Below are positions 1 to 8,632 of a stretch of DNA of 64,000 bases, piece by piece; within the stretch, counting starts at the first letter, position 1; every line of letters starts with the position of its first letter. The stretch comes from Paenibacillus puerhi (GTDB lineage: Bacteria > Bacillota > Bacilli > Paenibacillales > NBRC-103111). The DNA lies in assembly GCF_009846885.1 (NCBI RefSeq), contig NZ_WUWM01000023.1, positions 1 to 64,000 of the forward strand. The letters run 5' to 3'. The position numbers and the translations under genes were made by a program. The notes under the pieces are model-generated. The model did not search any database. It was given only the letters and a program-made list of their open reading frames with translations, and had not been told where the DNA came from.

Positions 1-584
1 TTTACACTTTCGTCCACATCGTCAGCGTCGACGTATCCTTTTGTAATTAGTTTTTCGAGCAGATTACGCCCCGATACGCCAAATATATCGGTTGCGACTG
101 TACCAAGTTTCACGTTACTCATTTCCAAGTATTTCTGGATGCGGTTTTTTTCTGCAGTAAGGTTTCCTATACGTTTCTTACGAAGACGGCATAGATCGCG
201 AAGTTCTCGCAAGTCTTCGCAAGGTACAAAACTCGGCTCAATTAAACCGACCCGAAGCAACTTCGCAATCCATTCTGCATCACTTACATCCGTTTTCCGA
301 CCGGGGACATTTTTGATGCGATGAGCATTGGCAAGCGTCATGTCAAAGTAACCTTCCAAGATGTTGTACACCGGTTTCCAGTAAATTCCGGTGCTTTCCA
401 TGGCTACATGGCTTATCGACTTCGCCTCAAGCCACTTTAATAATTCAAACAAGTCTTTGGTCATCGTTCCGAACGTACGCGTCTCACTTTCCACTCGCCC
501 ATCTTCGCCAGTGATTAATGCGCAAGCTACTATTGTTTCCTGATGAACGTCCATTCCCACACATTGTGGGTACAATACTTCCAT
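1..584 (-). CDS. IS110-family transposase, N-terminal part, cut by window edge
   Basis: The reading frame starts at ATG 584, behind a CGGAG ribosome binding site, and stays open to base 1, giving about 194 residues. It begins with GMDVHQETIVACAL, followed by MESTGIYWKPV and KTDVSDAEWIAKLLRVGLI. These carry the acidic residues of the RuvC-like DEDD domain of IS110-family recombinases. The C-terminal Tnp20 domain with its catalytic serine lies beyond the window, so intactness cannot be judged. IS110 enzymes move the element as a circle, guided by a bridge RNA from the element's non-coding end. The family call is firm; the subgroup is not determined. Confidence 0.92.
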   Translation of the reverse strand, partial: MEVLYPQCVGMDVHQETIVACALITGEDGRVESETRTFGTMTKDLFELLKWLEAKSISHVAMESTGIYWKPVYNILEGYFDMTLANAHRIKNVPGRKTDVSDAEWIAKLLRVGLIEPSFVPCEDLRELRDLCRLRKKRIGNLTAEKNRIQKYLEMSNVKLGTVATDIFGVSGRNLLEKLITKGYVDADDVDESV

Positions 585-850
585 GTAACCGACTCCGATA
601 CTAAATGATCTCATGGTGAGGATGGGCTCGAGCTTTACTATTTTTCTGTTCGCAGTCACCTGAATGGGCAGTTCAGGGCTAGCAGGGAGTTGTTCACTGA
701 ACCCGTCCTTACAGTTTTCGTAAAGGGGTCAAACCACCATTAATCCTAACGTAGTATTTCACCATGGTGTTACAAGTATGGAGCGGTAAACATTACTGTA
801 AACACATGCTGCTCATTTTCATGCTGGAGTTGTGCCTGAAAGGAAAGAAG
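585..850 (-). ncRNA. Non-coding upstream end of the IS110 element, candidate bridge RNA region
   Basis: About 260 bases precede the transposase start without a coding frame. A stem GTTCAG (671-676) pairs with CTGAAC (697-702) around a 20-base loop. In IS110-group elements the long non-coding end in front of the transposase encodes the bridge RNA, with target- and donor-binding loops. The place and length fit, but no loops were matched to target or donor sequence and the outer end of the element is not defined here. This is inference from position. Confidence 0.3.
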
Positions 851-861
851 ACATGACTGTT

Positions 862-1180
862 TTCGTACAAAAACGGCTCATTTTCATCTTAAGCGGGCAT
901 ATATATACGATTTTTCGTATAAAACGCAAACTTCGAGCAACTATATGCGCCTCTTTATACGATTTTTCGTACAAAAACGGCTCATTTTCATCTTAAGCGG
1001 GCATATATGTACGATTATTCGTATAAAACGCAAGCTTCGAGCAACTATATGCGCCTCTTTATACGATTTTTCATACAAAAACGGCTCACTTTCACCTTAG
1101 GCGGGAATATATGTGCGATTTTTCGTACAAAAACGGCTCATTTCACCTTAGGCGGGGATATATGTACGATTTTTCGTATA
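862..1180. repeat. Tandem array of six 52-bp units with palindromic borders (types A-B-A-B-A-A)
   Basis: Units begin at 862, 914, 966, 1018, 1070 and 1122. Spacing is exactly 52 bases, except the last, which is 51, and a partial copy follows at 1173-1180. Type A contains ACGGCTCATTTTCATCTTA; type B contains ACTTCGAGCAACTATATGCG. Every junction reads close to TATACGATTTTTCGTATA, a small inverted repeat that can form a hairpin. The unit is not a multiple of three and frames through it break, so it is non-coding. From 1181 to 1430 nothing recognisable is seen. Confidence 0.9.
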
Positions 1181-1430
1181 GAGCCGTTAGCGGTTGGGAT
1201 GGACACGGATACAAATGTAAGGGACCTATTGGACCGGTAGAGCGACAATTTCTTGGTTTTTCCGGCGTTGGAGACCGCTAAGAGTACACAAAGGCCATGT
1301 CCGTTAGCTGATTCCGATACCCATTCAGGTAATGGGGAGGACCAGCAACGTTACCTCGGGAACGTTCAACTAGTCACTCGTTCAAGCTGAAAGCCGTCTC
1401 TCCACTCACCAAGCCGTACTGCTCTCTCTC

Positions 1431-1491
1431 TATACAAAAATAAAGCCGGCAAGCACGCTGCTCGCAACACGAGCGGCTTGCTTGCCGGCTT
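1431..1491 (-). terminator. Rho-independent terminator after rbgA
   Basis: Read on the minus strand, an 11-bp arm AAGCCGGCAAG and its complement (1443-1453 and 1481-1491) enclose a second GC-rich stem and are followed by TTATTTTTGT. It closes the long rbgA-to-fapR block. Confidence 0.85.
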
Positions 1492-1582
1492 GGACAGACC
1501 GGTATTCCTTCCTTGGCTTCATCGAGCCCCAAGCACGCACAGAGGCATTCCTATGCTGACTTGAGTCCACGGCGATCCGCTT

Positions 1583-2476
1583 CTAGCCTTCCAATGATTG
1601 GACGGCCGGTTCCCCCTCGGGAAGCTCCATCGTAACACGGCCGAGCTTGCCTGCCCGCAGCTCGCGCAGTATCGCAAGCGATGCCTTCTCCAGATCGACC
1701 CGCCCGCCGCTGATCAGCGCTCCGCGTTTCCGGCCCACTTCCTCCATCAGCTCGACGACCGCATCCGTATCCGACGGATCCTCCGGAAGCTTCTCCACCC
1801 CGAAGCGCTCCTTCAAGGCGACGGGATAATGTGCGACCAGATAGCGCATAGCGAACAAGGCGATTTCTGCGGTATCCAGAATTTCTTCCTTGATCGCGCC
1901 CGTGGCCGCCAGGCGGAAGCCGACCGTCTGATCCTCGAACTTCGGCCACAGGATGCCGGGAGTGTCCAGCAGCTCCATCTCCGTGCCTACTTTGATCCAC
2001 TGCTGGCCCTTCGTTACCCCCGGCTTGTCGCCCGTTGCGGCAATCTTGCGGCCGGCCATTTTATTGATCAAGGTCGACTTGCCGACATTCGGTATACCGA
2101 CGATCAGTCCGCGCATCGTGCGCGGTTTCATCCCCTTGCGCAGCTGGGCTTCAATCTTGGCGGAGAGCAGCTGCTTGCTCCGCTGGATAATTTCGCGTGA
2201 CGGATTGCCGCCTACCGCATCGATCGGTACCGCCTCCAGCCCTTTCTCCGCGAAATATTCGATCCAGCGGCGCGTTGCCTCCGGATCTGCCAGATCGCTC
2301 TTATTCAGCAGTACCAGCCTGGGCTTTTGCTGCAAAATCTCATCGATCATGGGATTTCGGCTCGACAGCGGAATCCGCGCATCAAGCAGCTCGATCGCCA
2401 CATCGATCAGCTTCAGCTTGTCTTGAATCTGACGACGGGCCCTTGTCATATGCCCCGGAAACCATTGTATAGACAT
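1583..2476 (-). CDS. rbgA: Ribosome biogenesis GTPase RbgA (YlqF)
   Basis: RbgA is a GTPase needed for late assembly of the 50S subunit. The protein has 297 residues, slightly longer than the usual 280-290. The GTP motifs are circularly permuted, as in this family: G4 NKSD at 58-61 comes before the P-loop GIPNVGKS at 127-134 and the G3 motif DTPG at 171-174. The N-terminal WFPGHMTRA is typical. It is the last gene of the block; lepB lies 47 bases upstream and a strong terminator follows. Confidence 0.97.
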   Translation of the reverse strand: MSIQWFPGHMTRARRQIQDKLKLIDVAIELLDARIPLSSRNPMIDEILQQKPRLVLLNKSDLADPEATRRWIEYFAEKGLEAVPIDAVGGNPSREIIQRSKQLLSAKIEAQLRKGMKPRTMRGLIVGIPNVGKSTLINKMAGRKIAATGDKPGVTKGQQWIKVGTEMELLDTPGILWPKFEDQTVGFRLAATGAIKEEILDTAEIALFAMRYLVAHYPVALKERFGVEKLPEDPSDTDAVVELMEEVGRKRGALISGGRVDLEKASLAILRELRAGKLGRVTMELPEGEPAVQSLEG

Positions 2477-2523
2477 GTGGAATGCTCACCTCACTTTTAT
2501 ATGAAGTCAGCCTAACCCACAGA

Positions 2524-3114
2524 TTAGTGGATCAGGCTGATTTTGTTGAGCGGCCAGTAGATGACATCCGCTCTTCCTACGATCTTTTCGAACGGAACGA
2601 AGCCAACGCGGCTGTCCCGACTATCCAAGCTGTTCGAGCGGTTATCGCCCATGGCGAACAAGCTGCCTTCAGGAACGGTCTGCTCCGCAAAGTTATTGAG
2701 ACGGTTGTAAGGAGTGCCTCTCTTGGCCGCTTCCTCAAGCACGGATTGCAAATATTCTTCCGAGATTTGCTTATCGTTTACGAATACCTTATCTCCCTCG
2801 ACGCGCACCTTGTCTCCAGGCAGCGCGATTACGCGCTTGATGTAATCCCGTCCGTCCGGAGCATGGAAGACGATTACCTCTCCGGCCTTCGGCTCTGCAA
2901 ATCTATATAGAATTTTGTTAACGATCATTTTTTCACCGGTATAAAAGTTAGGCTCCATCGACGGACCATCCACGACGAACGGAGAACAAATCAGCCAGCG
3001 GATCAAGATGACGAGCACGGCGGCAATCAGCAGCGCTTTTGCCCATTCCCAAGCTTCATTCTTGATGCTAGTCGCTTTTTTAACGGTTTGTTGCTGCTCT
3101 TGCTCCTGCTCCAT
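2524..3114 (-). CDS. lepB: Type I signal peptidase
   Basis: This membrane protease removes signal peptides from exported proteins, using a serine-lysine dyad. The 196 residues hold a basic cytoplasmic N-terminus, one membrane segment (about 26-43), the serine box GPSMEPN with Ser52, the lysine box YIKRVIALPG with Lys93, and the GDNRSNSLDSR box near the C-terminus. It belongs to the SipS-like Gram-positive class. The start ATG has GTAGGAAG upstream. It sits just after the rplS terminator, so it depends on read-through or on a promoter within the terminator region. Confidence 0.96.
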   Translation of the reverse strand: MEQEQEQQQTVKKATSIKNEAWEWAKALLIAAVLVILIRWLICSPFVVDGPSMEPNFYTGEKMIVNKILYRFAEPKAGEVIVFHAPDGRDYIKRVIALPGDKVRVEGDKVFVNDKQISEEYLQSVLEEAAKRGTPYNRLNNFAEQTVPEGSLFAMGDNRSNSLDSRDSRVGFVPFEKIVGRADVIYWPLNKISLIH

Positions 3115-3140
3115 CAGCTTCCTACCCTTCGCACCATTAT

Positions 3141-3180
3141 GCTAAAGAAAACGAACGGGGGCTTGATAACCAAGCCCCCG
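3141..3180 (-). terminator. Terminator between rplS and lepB
   Basis: A perfect 10-bp stem CGGGGGCTTG/CAAGCCCCCG (3156-3165 and 3171-3180) with a five-base loop is followed on the minus strand by TTCGTTTTCTTT. It limits transcription from rplS into lepB. Confidence 0.88.
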
Positions 3181-3189
3181 GTGTCCATT

Positions 3190-3531
3190 CTATCGGATTT
3201 CTTGAATTCTCGCTGCTTTACCGCGAAGACCGCGCAGATAGTAGAGCTTCGCGCGACGAACTTTACCACGGCGAGCCACTTCAATCTTGTCAATTTTCGG
3301 AGTATGCAATGGGAACGTTCTTTCAACGCCGACACCGTAAGAAATTTTTCTTACTGTGAATGTTTCGCTGATGCCGCCGCCGCGACGTTTAATAACAACG
3401 CCCTCGAACAGCTGAATACGTTCGCGCGATCCCTCGATAACCTTAACGTACACTTTCAAAGTGTCGCCGGCACGGAAATTCGGAATGTCGCTGCGAAGCA
3501 GTTCCTTTGTAATCTCTTGAATCAAACTCAT
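3190..3531 (-). CDS. rplS: 50S ribosomal protein L19
   Basis: L19 sits at the 30S-50S interface of the large subunit. The 113 residues match the family length, with the conserved [16 protein letters not shown] and the C-terminal [18 protein letters not shown]. The start ATG follows GGAGGGAGTCATCC. A 245-base gap separates it from trmD and carries its own promoter and leader, so it can be expressed apart from trmD. Confidence 0.98.
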   Translation of the reverse strand: MSLIQEITKELLRSDIPNFRAGDTLKVYVKVIEGSRERIQLFEGVVIKRRGGGISETFTVRKISYGVGVERTFPLHTPKIDKIEVARRGKVRRAKLYYLRGLRGKAARIQEIR

Positions 3532-3673
3532 GGATGACTCCCTCCTTCCACACAGGTGTTCTTGCCGCTTCTCCAGATGCCTGTCTTGTCAATAGTCACG
3601 CGCAGAGGACCACCGTACTCGTGGCGAATGCCACAACGTTAGATATCATAGCATAAATCAAATTGAAACTCAA
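3532..3673 (-). promoter_or_regulatory. rplS promoter and leader, candidate L19 leader
   Basis: On the minus strand a -35 TTGAGT (3668-3673) and a -10 TATGAT (3645-3650) are spaced by 17 bases, which places the transcript start near 3638. The resulting leader of about 105 bases contains short complementary pieces such as CAGG and CCTG around 3560-3590. L19 leaders are a known autoregulatory RNA class in Bacillota; the identity here is inferred from position only. The promoter itself is well supported. Confidence 0.6.
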
Positions 3674-3776
3674 CTGAAACTATGAAAAAAATAGGAGACC
3701 ATTCGATTGCCTTATCCGTGTTCGATTGAAGCCCCGCGAATGCTCGTCATTACTCCTCCGAGCCGGGGGCTCCGCC

Positions 3777-4517
3777 CTACTTGTCCTCCTGCTGGAATTC
3801 CGCCAGCCACTTGCGGTCCTGCGCCGTCAGCTCGATACGTTCCAGCAGCTCCGGGCGCTTCCTCCAGGTACGATACAGCGATTGTTTTCGTCTCCACTGG
3901 TCAATATGGGCATGATTGCCCGAGATCAGCACATCGGGTACATCCCAGTCCCGGAATTTGGCCGGCCGCGTATAGTGGGGATATTCCAGCAGGCCCGTAC
4001 TGAATGAATCCGTAACCGCAGACGTCTCGTTGCCGAGCACTCCAGGCAGCAGCCTGACAACGCTATCGATAACGACCATCGCAGGCAGCTCTCCGCCGGT
4101 CAGCACATAATCGCCGATCGATATCTCGTCAGTAACCAAATATTCGCGGATACGCTCGTCATAGCCCTCATAATGGCCGCAAACAAAGATCAGATGGCGT
4201 TCCTGAGACAGCTCCTCCGCCTTCTTCTGCGAGAACGGTTCCCCTTGCGGGCACATCAGGATAACCCGGGGCTTCGTCTGTTCATCCACAGGCCTTATAT
4301 CTTCAACGGCCGCAAAGATCGGCTCTGCCTTCAGCACCATGCCTCCGCCCCCGCCGTACGGGTAATCGTCAACCGTATTATGCTTGTTGTTCGAATAATC
4401 CCGAAAGTTAACCGTATTCAGCTCAACCAGGCCCTTTTCCTTCGCCTTGCCCAGAATGCTCGAATGAAACACCCCATCGAACATCGCAGGAAACAAAGTC
4501 AGCACGTCGATTCTCAT
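3777..4517 (-). CDS. trmD: tRNA (guanine-37-N1)-methyltransferase
   Basis: TrmD makes m1G37 next to the anticodon and prevents +1 frameshifting. The 246 residues carry the SPOUT knot motifs [20 protein letters not shown] and [14 protein letters not shown], then LPGVLGN. The start codon overlaps the rimM stop (ATGA, 4514-4517), so the two genes are translationally coupled. Confidence 0.98.
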   Translation of the reverse strand: MRIDVLTLFPAMFDGVFHSSILGKAKEKGLVELNTVNFRDYSNNKHNTVDDYPYGGGGGMVLKAEPIFAAVEDIRPVDEQTKPRVILMCPQGEPFSQKKAEELSQERHLIFVCGHYEGYDERIREYLVTDEISIGDYVLTGGELPAMVVIDSVVRLLPGVLGNETSAVTDSFSTGLLEYPHYTRPAKFRDWDVPDVLISGNHAHIDQWRRKQSLYRTWRKRPELLERIELTAQDRKWLAEFQQEDK

Positions 4518-5038
4518 AGGTCAAGCAAGCCTTCCATCAGACGAACCGTAACCTTCTTGTCCTTTACGTTTACATCAAGCACTACTTCATCGATGTACGG
4601 GATCAGCAGCTCCTTGCCTTGCGGACGTTTGATTACCCATACATCGTTGGCGCCGGGGGACAAAATTTCCTTGATCTCCCCCAGTACCTCCCCTTCCTCA
4701 GTAACGACCGAGCAGCCGATAATCTCGTGATAATAATATTCATCCTGATCCAGCTCAGACAAATACTGCTCTTCCACCTTCAGCAGCCAGCCTTTATACT
4801 TCTCAACCTCGTTGATATTACCGAATCCTTGGAATCGAATAATAAACATGAGCTTATGCTCCCGCGCCGACTCTACCGTCACCGGCAGCTTAGCTCCCGA
4901 ATTCGGATCAACGAATACGAGTTTGCTATTCTTCGCAAACCGCTCGGCCGGAAAATCCGTCTCGGAAACCACCTTCAGCTCTCCACGGATTCCGTGCGTA
5001 TTCACTATTTTACCAACCGTATACAGCTTATCGCTCAT
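4514..5038 (-). CDS. rimM: Ribosome maturation factor RimM
   Basis: RimM binds S19 and helps mature the 30S head. Starting at [16 protein letters not shown] (ATG 5036-5038) the protein has 174 residues, the usual length. An upstream in-frame ATG at 5089 would add 17 residues unlike the family, and the AAGGAGG site lies just before the chosen start. The N-terminal RimM beta-barrel is followed by a PRC-barrel around [19 protein letters not shown]. It is coupled to trmD by a 4-base overlap. Confidence 0.96.
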   Translation of the reverse strand: MSDKLYTVGKIVNTHGIRGELKVVSETDFPAERFAKNSKLVFVDPNSGAKLPVTVESAREHKLMFIIRFQGFGNINEVEKYKGWLLKVEEQYLSELDQDEYYYHEIIGCSVVTEEGEVLGEIKEILSPGANDVWVIKRPQGKELLIPYIDEVVLDVNVKDKKVTVRLMEGLLDL

Positions 5039-5077
5039 AGTACTTTTTATGCCTCCTTGCTGGCCAATGAGAAAAGA

Positions 5078-5097
5078 GTTAGGAAGCATCTCCTAAC
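5078..5097 (-). terminator. Small hairpin between khpA and rimM, possible attenuator
   Basis: A 7-bp stem GTTAGGA/TCCTAAC with a 6-base loop is followed on the minus strand by TCTTTTCTC. The U-tract is interrupted, so it is at best a partial terminator inside the operon. Confidence 0.4.
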
Positions 5098-5111
5098 CCT
5101 CATCTTTTCCA

Positions 5112-5342
5112 TTATGATACGATCTCAACCGAAACGCGTTTCGATTCTTTCACTGCAGCAGATGTGACTACCGTGCGAAGCGCCTTCGCGATTCGCCCCT
5201 GCTTGCCGATCACCTTCCCGACATCGGAAGGGTGAACGGACAGCTCGAACGTAATGCTGCGGTCGTCTTCTACGATATTCACACGTACATCCTCCGGATG
5301 ATCGACGAGCGCCCTGGCAATTACAGATACAAGATCTTTCAT
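5112..5342 (-). CDS. khpA: KH-domain RNA-binding protein KhpA (YlqC)
   Basis: This 76-residue protein is a single type II KH domain with the RNA-binding loop VIGKQGRIAKALR. In Gram-positive bacteria KhpA forms a complex with KhpB and binds many RNAs, affecting cell division and envelope growth. Its place between rpsP and rimM is conserved in Bacillota. The site GGGAGG precedes the ATG by 11 bases. Confidence 0.95.
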   Translation of the reverse strand: MKDLVSVIARALVDHPEDVRVNIVEDDRSITFELSVHPSDVGKVIGKQGRIAKALRTVVTSAAVKESKRVSVEIVS

Positions 5343-5370
5343 CGGGATCGGACCCTCCCAATCTCACAGA

Positions 5371-5643
5371 TTACTTCTGCAGTTTGGATTCGTGGAATTT
5401 CGTCATAATGCCAGCTTTGCTGAACAGACTGCGAACCGTATCGGAAGCTTGAGCACCAGTTTGAAGCCATTTCAGTGCTTTCTCTTCATCAATATTTACA
5501 ATGGCTGGTTGTGCAACCGGATTGTAAGTACCAATTTCCTCAATAAAGCGGCCATCACGCGGGGAACGGGAATCCGAAACCACTACGCGGTAGAAAGGAG
5601 CTTTGTGAGCGCCCATACGCTTAAGACGAATGCGAGTTGCCAT
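5371..5643 (-). CDS. rpsP: 30S ribosomal protein S16
   Basis: S16 is a small-subunit assembly protein. The 90 residues start [31 protein letters not shown], which is diagnostic, with IGTYNP and the [15 protein letters not shown] segment after it. The start follows GGGAGGTGAATTTTTAAT. It lies 39 bases downstream of ffh, with no terminator between them. Confidence 0.98.
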   Translation of the reverse strand: MATRIRLKRMGAHKAPFYRVVVSDSRSPRDGRFIEEIGTYNPVAQPAIVNIDEEKALKWLQTGAQASDTVRSLFSKAGIMTKFHESKLQK

Positions 5644-5682
5644 ATTAAAAATTCACCTCCCTAGTAAGATAAACCAGAACGT

Positions 5683-7050
5683 TTAGAACGGAAATTTCAT
5701 CCCGCGACCCATTTTCTTCAGCTGCTTCATCTGCTTGGCGCCCTTCGGCCCCATCATGCCGGAGAATTGCTTCATCATCTTGCGCATTTCGTCGAACTGC
5801 TTGATGAAGCGGTTCACATCCTGTACCGAGTTGCCGCTGCCCGCTGCAAGACGCTTACGGCGGCTTGGGGACAACAGGTCCGGATTTTGCCTTTCTTCCT
5901 TGGTCATCGACTTGACGATGGCCGCTACGCGGGACATCTGCTTGTCGTCGACCTTGACATCCTTCATTCCCTTGATCTTGCCTGCTCCTGGCAGCATATC
6001 GAGCAGTTGATCAAGCGGGCCGAGCTTCTTGACTTGCTCCATCTGCTCCAGGAAATCATCGAAGGTGAACTCCGCCTGCCTGAGCTTGCGTTCCATCTCC
6101 TTAGCCTTGTCCGCATCGATACCGGCCTGCGCCTTCTCGATCAGAGTCAGCATATCTCCCATACCGAGTATCCGGGAGGCCATCCGCTCCGGGTGGAACG
6201 GCTCAAGGGCATCCATCTTCTCGCCCATCGCCGCGAACTTAATCGGACAGCCGGTAACCGCCTTGACGGATAATGCAGCCCCGCCGCGCGTATCGCCGTC
6301 GAGCTTCGTGAGCACGACGCCCGTCAGCTGCAGCTGCTTGTGGAAGCTATCGGCCACATTCACGGCGTCCTGCCCTGTCATCGCATCCACGACGAGCAAG
6401 ATCTCATCCGGCGATACAGCCTCGACGATCTGCTTAAGCTCATCCATCAAGCTCTCGTCGATATGTAATCGGCCTGCCGTATCGATGATCAGATAGTCGT
6501 GATGCTGGTCCTTAGCTTGTTGAAGCGCCTGCTTGGCGATCTCGACCGGGCTTACTTTATCGCCGAGCGAGAAAACCGGCACCTTCAGCTGCTCGCCGAG
6601 AACCTGCAGCTGCTTGATCGCAGCCGGACGGTAGATATCGGCCGCCGCCAGCAGCGGACGGTGATTCTGCTGCTGCAGCATCTTGGCCAGCTTGCCTGTC
6701 GTCGTCGTCTTCCCTGCGCCCTGCAAGCCGGCCATCATGATAACGGTAGGCGGCTTGTTCGCTTTAGCCAGCTTGCTGTTCGTACCGCCCATCAAGGCAG
6801 TCAGCTCTTTATTTACGATATCGACGACAATCATGCCGGGAGTAAAGCTATCCAGCACTTCCTGGCCGATTGCCCGTTCCTTCACTTTGGCCACGAATTC
6901 CTTGACGACTTTAAAGTTGACGTCCGCTTCGAGCAGGGCCAGACGCACTTCGCGAAGCGCCTCGTTAACGTCGTCCTCGGTCAGCTTCCCTTTGCCTCTC
7001 AGCTTGCTGAATACACTCTGAAGCCGGCTGGATAATCCTTCGAATGCCAT
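5683..7050 (-). CDS. ffh: Signal recognition particle GTPase Ffh (SRP54)
   Basis: Ffh binds signal sequences and the 4.5S/scRNA and docks with FtsY to deliver membrane proteins. The 455 residues show an N domain, then a GTPase with P-loop GLQGAGKTTTTGK, the DTAGR box and TKLDGDTRGG. A methionine-rich M domain follows, ending GAKQMKQLKKMGRGMKFPF. It forms a small operon with ylxM, 43 bases upstream. Confidence 0.98.
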   Translation of the reverse strand: MAFEGLSSRLQSVFSKLRGKGKLTEDDVNEALREVRLALLEADVNFKVVKEFVAKVKERAIGQEVLDSFTPGMIVVDIVNKELTALMGGTNSKLAKANKPPTVIMMAGLQGAGKTTTTGKLAKMLQQQNHRPLLAAADIYRPAAIKQLQVLGEQLKVPVFSLGDKVSPVEIAKQALQQAKDQHHDYLIIDTAGRLHIDESLMDELKQIVEAVSPDEILLVVDAMTGQDAVNVADSFHKQLQLTGVVLTKLDGDTRGGAALSVKAVTGCPIKFAAMGEKMDALEPFHPERMASRILGMGDMLTLIEKAQAGIDADKAKEMERKLRQAEFTFDDFLEQMEQVKKLGPLDQLLDMLPGAGKIKGMKDVKVDDKQMSRVAAIVKSMTKEERQNPDLLSPSRRKRLAAGSGNSVQDVNRFIKQFDEMRKMMKQFSGMMGPKGAKQMKQLKKMGRGMKFPF

Positions 7051-7093
7051 CCGTGGTCACCACCTTCAAGGGAATAATTCTTTACCTCAGCAG

Positions 7094-7444
7094 TCAATCC
7101 AACGCCTGCAGCCTGTCCGCCAGCTCCTTCAGGGTCTTCCCCTGCTCGCCGGGCATCCCGCCCGCCAGCTCGTGCAGACTATGAAGCAGCTTCTGCCTCT
7201 GCTCATGCTTATCGAGCAGCCGCAGCTTGGATTCATACTCCTCGAGCACCGACTCGGCACGCTTGATATGCTCGTAAACGGCCTGCCGGCTAATATTGAA
7301 TTCCGTTGCGATTTCGCCAAGCGAATAATCGTCGTGGAAATAATGCTTCATAAACGTTTGCTGCTTTTCCGTCAACAGCCGCTCGTAGAAGTCGAACAGC
7401 AGGTTGATCCGGTTTGTTTTCTGAAGGGCGCTTACTTCCGTCAC
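7094..7444 (-). CDS. ylxM: SRP-associated helix-turn-helix protein YlxM (UPF0122)
   Basis: YlxM is a small DNA-binding-like protein coded beside ffh; in streptococci it stimulates the SRP GTPase. The 116 residues carry the typical [20 protein letters not shown] and a sigma-like helix-turn-helix around [24 protein letters not shown]. The start is GTG at 7444, with AAGGGGGT upstream. It is the first gene after its own strong promoter. Confidence 0.93.
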   Translation of the reverse strand: MTEVSALQKTNRINLLFDFYERLLTEKQQTFMKHYFHDDYSLGEIATEFNISRQAVYEHIKRAESVLEEYESKLRLLDKHEQRQKLLHSLHELAGGMPGEQGKTLKELADRLQALD

Positions 7445-7499
7445 TTTGCGTTACCCCCTTCGTTAAGGTAAATCCCTTGACACCTAAGCAACATCACCT

Positions 7500-7528
7500 A
7501 TCATACAGAATCAGGCATAGGATGTCAA
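7500..7528 (-). promoter_or_regulatory. Sigma-A promoter of ylxM-ffh
   Basis: On the minus strand TTGACA (7523-7528) and TATGAT (7500-7505) are 17 bases apart, about 55 bases upstream of the ylxM start. It lets the SRP genes be transcribed independently of ftsY-smc. Confidence 0.75.
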
Positions 7529-7561
7529 GTCTTTCTCCTTGTCAGCTATAGCCCTCGGCAT

Positions 7562-8551
7562 TCAGTACTGCTTATCGGCCTCGGCTATCCACTTATTGAA
7601 GAGCGCGTGCACGAACTGGTCGGAGTCAAATGGCTGCAGATCGTCCTGCTTTTCCCCAAGACCGACAAACTTGACCGGCAGCTTAAGCTCTTGGCGAATA
7701 GCAACGACTATGCCGCCTTTTGCCGTTCCGTCCAGCTTGGTCAGCACGAGACCTGTCAGGCCCGACTTCTCGTCGAACAGCTTCGCCTGCATCAAGGCGT
7801 TCTGGCCTGTCGTGGCGTCGAGCACCAGCAGCACCTCGTGAGGAGCATCGGGCACTTCGCGGCGAATGACGCGGAAAATTTTGTTCAGCTCCTCCATCAG
7901 GTTCACCTTATTTTGCAGCCGTCCCGCTGTATCGCAGAGCAGCACGTCGGCGCCGCGCGACTTGGCCGCCTGCAGCGCGTCGAACATCACTGCGGCCGGG
8001 TCGGAGCCCGCTTGCTGCTTGATGACGTCTACGCCTACCCGGCGTCCCCATTCTTCAAGCTGCTCGATCGCGCCAGCGCGGAAGGTGTCGCCGGCCGCCA
8101 GCATAACCTTCTTGCCTTGCGATTTGAGCAAATGAGCCAGCTTGCCGATCGTCGTCGTTTTGCCGACGCCATTGACGCCGACAAACAGAATAACCGTCAA
8201 ACCGGCATCCGCCATGTTGAGGCCCGCCTGCTCGTCGCCCTTGAGGAGAGCGATGATTTTCTCCGACAGGATGGGCTGCAGCTCACTCGGACTTTCAATT
8301 TTACGCTTGCGCACTTCGGCACGCAGCTCTTCAATCAGCTTGAGCACCGTGTTCACGCCTACGTCAGCGCCGATCAGAATTTCCTCTAGCTCTTCGTAGA
8401 ATTCCTCGTCAATTTTTTTGCGTCTGGAAAACAAGTCATCCACACGCTCGATGAACACATCGCGCGTCTTGGCAAGACCTTCCTTGAACTTATTTGTTAC
8501 CTCTTCCGTCTTCGAGGAAATGCTTTCTTTCAACCGTTTAAAAAAATTCAT
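7562..8551 (-). CDS. ftsY: Signal recognition particle receptor FtsY
   Basis: FtsY is the membrane-associated SRP receptor GTPase. The 329 residues start with an amphipathic MNFFKRLKESI. The N domain and GTPase follow, with GVNGVGKTTTIGKLA, DTAGRLQNKVNLMEELNK and TKLDGTAKGG. Length is typical of Gram-positive FtsY, which lack the long acidic A domain. It follows smc by 81 bases. Confidence 0.97.
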   Translation of the reverse strand: MNFFKRLKESISSKTEEVTNKFKEGLAKTRDVFIERVDDLFSRRKKIDEEFYEELEEILIGADVGVNTVLKLIEELRAEVRKRKIESPSELQPILSEKIIALLKGDEQAGLNMADAGLTVILFVGVNGVGKTTTIGKLAHLLKSQGKKVMLAAGDTFRAGAIEQLEEWGRRVGVDVIKQQAGSDPAAVMFDALQAAKSRGADVLLCDTAGRLQNKVNLMEELNKIFRVIRREVPDAPHEVLLVLDATTGQNALMQAKLFDEKSGLTGLVLTKLDGTAKGGIVVAIRQELKLPVKFVGLGEKQDDLQPFDSDQFVHALFNKWIAEADKQY

Positions 8552-8632
8552 CCGCCATCACTGCCTTCATCTTTGAATTTATCTATGAACCCGGGGGGGA
8601 ATATGCCTGCCCGGGCCCTGAATTTCCTAACT

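Noticed and set aside
862-1180. A CRISPR array
   Set aside because: Whole units are repeated without unique spacers, unit borders are palindromic, and no cas genes are present.
1007-1240. A 77-codon frame through the 52-bp repeats
   Set aside because: The repeat unit is not a multiple of three, no ribosome site precedes the frame, and the peptide simply reads repeat sequence.
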